A DNA stretch of 64,000 nt from Mytilus trossulus (lineage: Eukaryota; Mollusca; Bivalvia; Mytilida; Mytilidae): positions 73,290,283-73,354,282 of the forward strand of contig NC_086377.1 of NCBI RefSeq assembly GCF_036588685.1. Direction: 5' to 3'. Of the stretch, positions 50,001-59,000 are shown piece by piece; position 1 is the stretch's first letter, and the number at the start of each line of letters is the position of its first letter. Made by a program: the position numbers and the translations under genes. The notes under the pieces were generated by a model. That model saw only the letters and a list, made by a program, of their open reading frames with translations, did not search any database and had not been told where the DNA came from.

Positions 50001-53000
50001 CAGCAATAGCTGAATCATTGGCATCAAAAGAAGTAGATAATATTAAATGGTGTCCAGGAGACAAACAATTAGCAAACTGCATGACAAAGTTTGGAGCTTC
50101 ATCTTATGAACTTTTGCAAGTTATTCAAACAGGAAAAATGTTGAAGGACTTTGTTTAAAATTGTGAAATAACTCGTAACATTTTATCATTTTATGTTTGT
50201 CACATGGGGCAGAATAATCCCCTAGATCTGAGGGTAGTCTAAACCCTGTGACGATCTTGTAATTTTAATTTAGCAACTTTTATGTTTTCTAACGGGGCAG
50301 AATAATCCCCTAAGATCTGAGGGTAGTCTAAACCCTGTGAAGATCTTGTAATTGTATAAAACAAAAGAAAGTAGAGGGAATGTTAATCTAATGTCATTTG
50401 GACTATATAAAGAGAGATAACTCAATATTATGTTTGAACACTAACTGGTTTCCTGTTGAAGTTATCCTCTTCCTGTTAATGGTGAATTGTGTAACATGTG
50501 CTACTAATTATTAAAGTATTAAAACTTATTGATGTCCTTCTGAGTGCATTAACAATGCTATGTCATTTGGTCTCTGGTGGAGAGCTTTCTACTATGTCAT
50601 TTGGTCTCTGGTGGAGAGCTTTCTGCTATGTCATTTGGTCTCTGGTGGAGAGCTTTCTGCTATGTCATTTGGTCTCTGGTGGAGAGCTTTCTACTATGTC
50701 ATTTGGTCTCTGGTGGAGAGCTTTCTACTATGTCATTTGGTCTCTGGTGGAGAGCTTTCTACTATGTCATTTGGTCTCTGGTGGAGAGCTTTCCCATTGG
50801 CAATCATACAACATCGTCTTGTTTTCATATTAATCAAAATATTAGGAATTACAAAGTTACACCAATGAGACTACCACAAATACCTTTATTAGACTTTTTT
50901 GGAGGGATTGTATGGTTTGTTGTGCGACCTTTTAATACACTGATTGTGTTGTCCTATCTATTATAACATTTTGAGTAAGTGTAAATTTGCATGGTGGTTG
51001 GTGTTGGTATAACAGAAGAACATCATCACGTATAGCAACTGGTCTCTTTTTGTAGTTCGAAAGATTCTCTCAGTTTTGTGTTTTTTACTTCAGTTTGTAA
51101 GTTGTAAATGAATTTTCGAGATTTAAACATCATTCTGCTCAATATGTCTTCGCCTTTTGTATACTTTTCATTACACTGTGTCTGTGAATTGCAGCACATT
51201 GATTAGGGGTTTTATCAAATAATTGCTACACTGGCATTACTGTTAATTATACTCGAAAAAGTTACGAAAAAATAACAGATGGAAAGCTAGAGTTGAAAAC
51301 AAATGATTGTTATCATACTGATGAATAAAATTGTCCTTGTATTTTTTTTTCTTTAATGTTTCAGCATTAAATTTTGCGATTTGATAGGGGACTTTCCATT
51401 CCGAATTTTCCTCGGTATTTTTGTATTTGTTTTTTTTATTTATTTCTTTATAAAGAAACAAACCAACTATATGATGTCCAAAAATATCTGTCTTGTATGC
51501 ATCCTAAGAAATTATTCAATATGAATATAATTAAAGTAAAGTACATACCAGTTTCTGATTCCAAACTCTCCAGTTGTGTTTAATGTTTTCACCATGTTCG
51601 CAAAGACATTCCTCTGTATCTACAACCATATTTTCTTCTGGAGTAAAACAGTTTAATTTTGAACAGGAATACTCAGTGTGGAATGGTAACTTGTTATTGG
51701 CTTTACAATGGATAGTTGACTGATAAAATTCAGATATTCTCTCCAAAGTAACAAACAAACAATCCCGGACACTGGTGGCTATATCAGGTATTATCAGGCC
51801 CTTGGAGCGCTTGTGGACAAGGTACAGTAAGATCTTATTTCCTTCTACACAGACAACAATATCATGCTCTTTATCAAATGATAACCCAACAAACCCAGAA
51901 AACATAAGTTTCCGTCCTTGGTATTCTTTTAATGTCCACATACTCAGACATGCACATATTATACGGTTTGGTAAGGCTGGAGGTATGATGGTTCCTTTGA
52001 AAACAAAGGCCAAACTTATAGTCCTCTCTGATGTACATTCTTGTGTCAAGTAATCTGTATTATTTCTTTGTGTAAGCATACAGGGTACAAAGAAGTTTTC
52101 TATTGGTAGACGACTTCCTGTTTTTGTATCATATCTCCGTTGTTCGGATACGATATCTAGATGTATCAGCATATCAAATATGTACTCTTTAAATGGTAAA
52201 ATCTGACGGAATTCTTCTTGTTCCCAAATCTGGTAGAGGTCTACTTTTTGTATCATTCCATTTTCAGACATTTTTTTGAAGGTTTTCCTTGTTATATTTT
52301 CTTTGGGCAAAAATGCAACATCTATAAAAATGAAATGAAGAAGATGTTATCAGACTTAAAATATAGTTTATATTATGAGGTAATACCAGTCTATAAAAGC
52401 TACATGATAAAAAAAAATTGTATCGATCACTTCGATCAGCACTGGAACAAACAATTTATCCTAATATTTAAATTATTTGTCTTTTATATCAGAAAACATT
52501 ATTTTTTTGTTTAGTCTGTTCTAACAGGATTTGATTATCAAAGTTAAATCATTTGCCATTTGGAAGAAAATAATCTGAAACAAGGCTTGCATGTGCTGTG
52601 GGAAAACTGTGAGTTTTCAAATGTTTGCATGGTTTCTACATGTTTTCTGTAGAAGAAACACTACGAATGATGCATGGCAGTCATCAATGATGACATCTTG
52701 TCAGTCAATTACTGTCGTTCATATTTTTAATTTCCAGCTTTTAGCACATAAAGTTTACTCCTCAGTTACTATTTATTCTAAGTACATGAAGTTTATTACA
52801 ATGATTACCTTGATTTAATACATTTCTTTTCGGTGGGGAATTTTATTAATTTTGAGGTAAGTTCCCAAGCTGTGATCGTATATATAAAGAAGAAAATTAT
52901 ATTAAACACACTGAATGTGTTTTTTTTCCTTGACAAATACATGAAATTTGATTTTATAAAATAGGAGCGAGATATACCAGAGGGACATTGAAACTCATAA

Positions 53001-56000
53001 ACTGACATAGCCATGACTAAAAAACAAAAAGACAATCAAACAAATATGATATTATAAAATAGGGCAAAATACAACAGAGGGACATTCAAACTCATAAACT
53101 GACATCGCCATGGCTAAAAAAGAAAAAAAAACAAACAGACACATATGATATTATAAAACAGGAGCGAGATATACCAGAGGGACATTGAAACTCATAAACT
53201 GACATAGCCATGGCTAAAAAAGAAAAAAGACAAACAGACAAATATGATATTATAAAACAGGTGCGAAATATACTAAAGGGACATTGACACTCATAAACTG
53301 ACATATCCATGGCCAAAAAAGAAAGAGACAAACACACAAATTTGATATTATAAAATAGGGTCGAAATACACCCGAGGGACATTCAAACTCATAAACTGAC
53401 ATCGCCATGGCTAAAAAAGAAAAAAAGACAAACAGACACATATGATATTATAAAACAGGAGCGAGATATACCAGAGGGACATTGAAACTCATAAACTGAC
53501 ATAGCCATGACTAAAAAACAAAAAGACAATCAAACAAATATGATATTATAAAATAGGGCAAAATACAACAGAGGGACATTCAATCTCATAAACTGACATC
53601 GCCATGGCTAAAAAAGAAAAAAAGACAAACAGACAAATATGATATTATGAAACAGGAGCGAGATATACCAGAGGGACATTGAAACTCATAAACTGACATC
53701 GCCATGGCTAAAAAAGAAAAAAAGACAAACAGACAAATATGATATTATGAAACAGGAGCGAGATATACCAGAGGGACACTGAAACTCATAAACTGACATA
53801 GCCATGGCTAAAAAAGAAAAAAAAACAAACAGACAAATATGATATTATAAAACAGGTGCGAAATATACTAAAGGGACATTGAAACTCATAAACTGACATA
53901 GCCATGGCCAAAAAAGAAAGAGACAAACACAAAAATTTGATATTATAAAATAGGGTCGAAATACACCCGAGGGACATTCAAACTCATAAACTGACATCGC
54001 CATGGCTAAAAAAGAAAAAAAGACAAACAGACACATATGATATTATAAAACAGGAGCGAGATATACCAGAGGGACATTGAAACTCATAAACTGACATAGC
54101 CATGACTAAAAAACAAAAAGACAATCAAACAAATATGATATTATAAAATAGGGCAAAATGCAACAGAGGGACATTCAAACTCATAAACTGACATCGCCAT
54201 GGCTAAAAAAGAAAAAAAGACAAACAGACAAATATGATAGTATAAAACAGGAGCGAAATATACTAAAGGGACATTGAAACTCATAAACTGACATAGCCAT
54301 GGCCAAAAAAGAAAGAGACAAACACACAAATTTGATATTATAAAATAGGGTCGAAATACACCTAAGAGACATTCAAACTCATAAACTGACATGGCCATGG
54401 CTAAAAAAGAAAAAAAGACAAGCAGACAAATATGATATTATAAAACAGGAGCGAGATATACCAGAGGGAAATTGAAACTCATAAACTGACATAGTCATGG
54501 CTGTAAAAGAAAAAGACTAACAAACAAATATGATATTACAAAATAGGGCAAAATATACCAGAGGGACATTAAAACTCATAAATTGACATCTCCAAGGCTA
54601 AAAAAGAAAAATACAAACAGATAAATATGATATTATAAAACAGGAGCGAGATATAATGACATACCAGAGGGACATTGAAACTCATAAACTGACATCGCCA
54701 TGGCTAAAAAAGAAAAAAAGACAAACAGACAAATATGATATTATAAAATAGGGGCCAAATACACCAGAGGGACATTCATACTCATAAACTGACATTGCCA
54801 TGGCTAAAAAAGAAAAACACAAACAGACAAATATGATATTACAAAATAGGGGCCAAATACACCAGAGGGACATTCATACTCATAAACTGACATTGCCATG
54901 GATAAAAAAGAAAAAAAAAGACAAACAGACAAATATTATATTATAAAATAGGGGCCAAATACACCAGAGGGACATTCATACTCATAAACTGACAATGCCA
55001 TGGCTAAAAAAGAAAACCACAAACAGACACATATGATATTATAAAATAGGGGCCAAATACACCAGAGGGACATTCATACTCATAAACTGACATTGCCATG
55101 GATAAAAAAGAAAAAAAAAGACAAACAGACAAATATGATATTATAAAATAGGGGCTAAATACACCAGAGGGACATTCATACTCATAAACTGACATTGCCA
55201 TGGCTAAAAAAGAAAAATATAAGCAGACAAAAATGATATTATAAAATAGGGGCCAAATATAACAGAGGGACATTCATACCCATAAACTGACATTGCCATG
55301 GCTAACAAAGTAAAACACAAACAGACAAATATGATATTATAAAATAGGGGCCAAATATAACAGAGGGACATTCATACTCATAAACTGACATTGCCATGGC
55401 TAAAAAAGAAAAACACAAACAGACAAATATGATATTATAAAATAGGGGCCAAATATAACAGAGGGAATTCATACTCATAAACTGACATTGCCATGGCTAA
55501 CAAAGAAAAAGACATTCAGACAAATATGATATTATAAAATAGGGGCCAAATATAACAGAGGGACATTCATACTCATAAACTGACATTGCCATGGCTAAAA
55601 AAGAAAAACACAAACAGACAAATATGATATTATAAAATAGGGGCCAAATATAACAGAGGGCATTCATACTCATAAACTGACATTGCCATGGCTAACAAAG
55701 CAAAAGACATTCAGACAAATATGATATTATAAAATAGGGGCCAAATATAACAGAGGGACATTCATACTCATAAACTGACATTGCCATGGCTAACAAAGAA
55801 AAACACAAACAGACACATAAGATAATATAAAATAGGGGCGAAATATACCAGAGGGACATTCCAACTCATAAACTGACATCCCCATGGCTAACAAAGAAAA
55901 ACACAAACAGACAAATATGATATTATAAAACAGGAGCGAAATATACCAGAGGCACATTCAAACTCATAAACTGACTTTGCCATGGCTAACAAAGAAAAAC

Positions 56001-59000
56001 ACAAACAGACAAATAAGATATTATAAAACAGGGGCAAAATATACAAGAGGGACATTCAAACTCAAAAACTGACATTGCCATAGATACGACATAATCCGTT
56101 ATCATTTGTAAAACGAATATTTCATAACAGTCAACCAACTTGTGATGGTGTCCGTAAAAATTACTTTCAACTTCACTGTTTGGAACTATTGGTTTAATTT
56201 AGCAGGAATTTCTGCTCTATTGGTGAGGTTCAGATTTCCGGATGAAATGTGTTCCCTTATATAAATAGAAAATGACGCAGTTACAACATGATGGGAGAAC
56301 TAAGTATTAATAGTTGATATTCATGATATTTCATGATTATGAAGAATAAATGTCTGCAGACTTTCAGACAATTGATTAATCCAGGATATCTTCAATCAAA
56401 ATACAAGTTTCATTTAAATCTGTGTCTAAAACTTGTTGTATCTTTTGACAAAAATTTCAAAAATGTGTAAGGGTTCCGCAGAAGCCAGTGTCTCGCCTAC
56501 TTTTGCTGTAAATTGCAGGATCAACAAAAATGAGGGAAAAAAACAATAAAAATATTCCGCTTGATACCATGTTTGGATTGTAGGAAGCTTCTGTCCAAGT
56601 TTGGTAAAAAATCCTGGATAGTTTATGAATCTAATAAATGTTTTAAAAACTTTAACTGCAGACTGGATGTAATGTTAACTGGAAGAAAAACAAAGTCCAT
56701 TTATAAGTAAAATACAGATACACAGGTACAAAATATTAACATAATTTCCTTCTAGATACATTTACTAGCTTTTGATCATAAACAAGCTTCTGTCTTAGTT
56801 TAGTACAAATAAAACAAAATATGAGAAAGTTATCAAAATTTTAAAAAAATTAACCACAGAGTGAATGTGTTGTTTCCTTGCAGGAAAAAAGTCCATTTAA
56901 AGTAAAATGTGGAAAAAGTGGATTTGTCATTTAACAAAATTTACTTCTGGATACTATCTTATGATTTTAAACAAGCTTCTGTCCGAGTTTGGTACAAACC
57001 AAGGATGGTTTAAGAAAGTTATTTACATTTTTAAAACTTTAACCACAGAGTGTATGTATTGTTTTCATTGCAGAAAAACTAAGTCCATTTATAAGTAAAA
57101 TACGGAAAAAATGGAATTTTATTTTCACAAAATTTACTTCTGGATACTATCTTATGATCATAAACAAGCTTCTGTCCAAGTTTGGTAAAAATTAAGTATA
57201 TTAAAATTTCAAAAACTTTAACCACAGGGTGAATATTTGTGGACGGCGCCACCGCCGCTGACGACGAGGGAATGTAGGATCGCTTAGTCTCGCTTTTTCG
57301 ACTAAAGTCGAAGGCTCAACAAAAATGGGAACCAATGAATAATTTGTAACACTAGGCATCAATATGGGCACTTATACCATTTTGCAACTGTGTTTCATTT
57401 GTGGTCAAAATGCATTGATCCTGCAACACAATTTAAAATAAAAACATGGAATGCGCTACAGAGACAACTACCCAACCAAAATGCAGAAAACATCCAAAGG
57501 CCACCAACACATTGAAAAAAAACCTAAAGTGTGCATCAGCTGGTCCCTAAACAATAATGTATGCTAGTTTAGTGAAAATGAATGTCACACTAACCATGTA
57601 TACATTCACCTTCTATAAAAACCCTGATATAAGAGTTTCAATTTAAATATATAACAACTACACATTGTCTCAAAACATAATTGTGTTGGTAATCAACTCA
57701 CACATTGTCTCAAAACATAATTGTGTTGATAATCAACTCACACATTGTCTCAAAACATAATTGTGTTGGTAATCAACTCACACATTGTCTCAAAACATAA
57801 TTGTGTTGGTAATCAACTCACACATTGTCTCAAAACATAATTGTGTTGGTAATCAACTCACACATTGTCTCAAAACATAATTGTGTTGGTAATCAACTCA
57901 CACATTGTCTCAAAACATAATTGTGTTGGTAATCAACTCACACATTGTCTCAAAACATAATTTTGTTGGTAATCAACTACACATTGTCTCAAAACATAAT
58001 TGTGTTGGTAATCAACTCATAACGAGATAGAACTACTTGTATTCTCAAAGTTATTTTATCTTGGTTCAAATATATTTTATATTTTGAAACCATGTAGTTC
58101 TGTAGTTATACCAATACCTTTATACTTAATAAATATCAGTTACAGTTTAAATTGAAAAACAAAACTAAATAGGGAATGTGTCTAAGGGACGCAGGTGATG
58201 CCCCAGCTTGCATAATGCAGTAAAAGTGACACTACCCAAATTTGTAATTGATCTGCCTTTTTTGGTAATAAGCATTATATTTAAGTTTCATAAAATTTCA
58301 TTGAAGTAAACATAAGTCGGAGAACAGAAACGAAAAATTCCGCATTTCTTTCCTTTGTAAAAGTCATAACTCTAAAACGGTTCAAGGGAAGGCACCAAAA
58401 TTCGAACGTGATCTTTGTTTTGTGGTAGAATTTTTAAAGTTTGGTTGAGGCAGGGACTTTTCTTTACTAACGGGACTGGTCACTTATAACGATATCTTAA
58501 TTATCAGACTGATCTCCCCCGTAGCTGATGTCACGTGACTTTATAGCAAATCATTTCACATTTACGTAGTGTTCTTCATAACTACAAATAAACTATATGC
58601 TCAATTTTATCAAAAATCATTTTTATGAAATTTTATACATTTTGTCATTGCAAAATGCTGTCTTTCAAAACATTTCTCGAATCGCTTTTTAAATATTGAT
58701 CTTTGAACTTTGAGGAATTTGTTCGTTGAATTTTCAGTGGCCGCCATCTTGTGTGATATGTAAACCATTTTAAACAACTGGGGTGTTCTTAAAAACGATA
58801 CGTCTCAGTTAAATTATTCATCATTCTTTCAAAATCTTATATTTTTGTCATCTTAAACGGCTATTAATCAGATTTTATATATACAACTAATAATAATTAT
58901 ACAATTACAATGTACTGTGAAGTACTCAAATAACTACTAGCATTGTATATCAGAGATACAAAAATAAGTTTATTGTTGGGTGGTAGCTTTAAACAGGAGG

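Larger units (their letters stand above)
46114..50554 (+). mobile_element. Ty1/copia LTR retrotransposon, recent but damaged
   Basis: Two identical 174-bp LTRs (46,114-46,287 and 50,381-50,554) begin TGTTAAT and end ATTAACA. A primer-binding site for initiator Met tRNA follows the first, and a purine tract precedes the second. Protein order is gag, protease, integrase, reverse transcriptase, RNase H, the copia arrangement. It sits inside the 34-bp minisatellite. No target duplication is visible. The coding region has two frame changes and one stop, so the copy should not be autonomous. Confidence 0.95.

Noticed and set aside
51531..52310. Single-exon gene starting at 52,310
   Set aside because: That codon is TTG; an acceptor at 52,322 and phase agreement with the exon at 59,475-59,928 show it is an internal COR exon.
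52805..55273. Minus-strand frames MSVYEFQCPSGVF and similar
   Set aside because: They are translations of the 100-bp tandem unit, which also occurs dispersed in non-coding DNA in this window.
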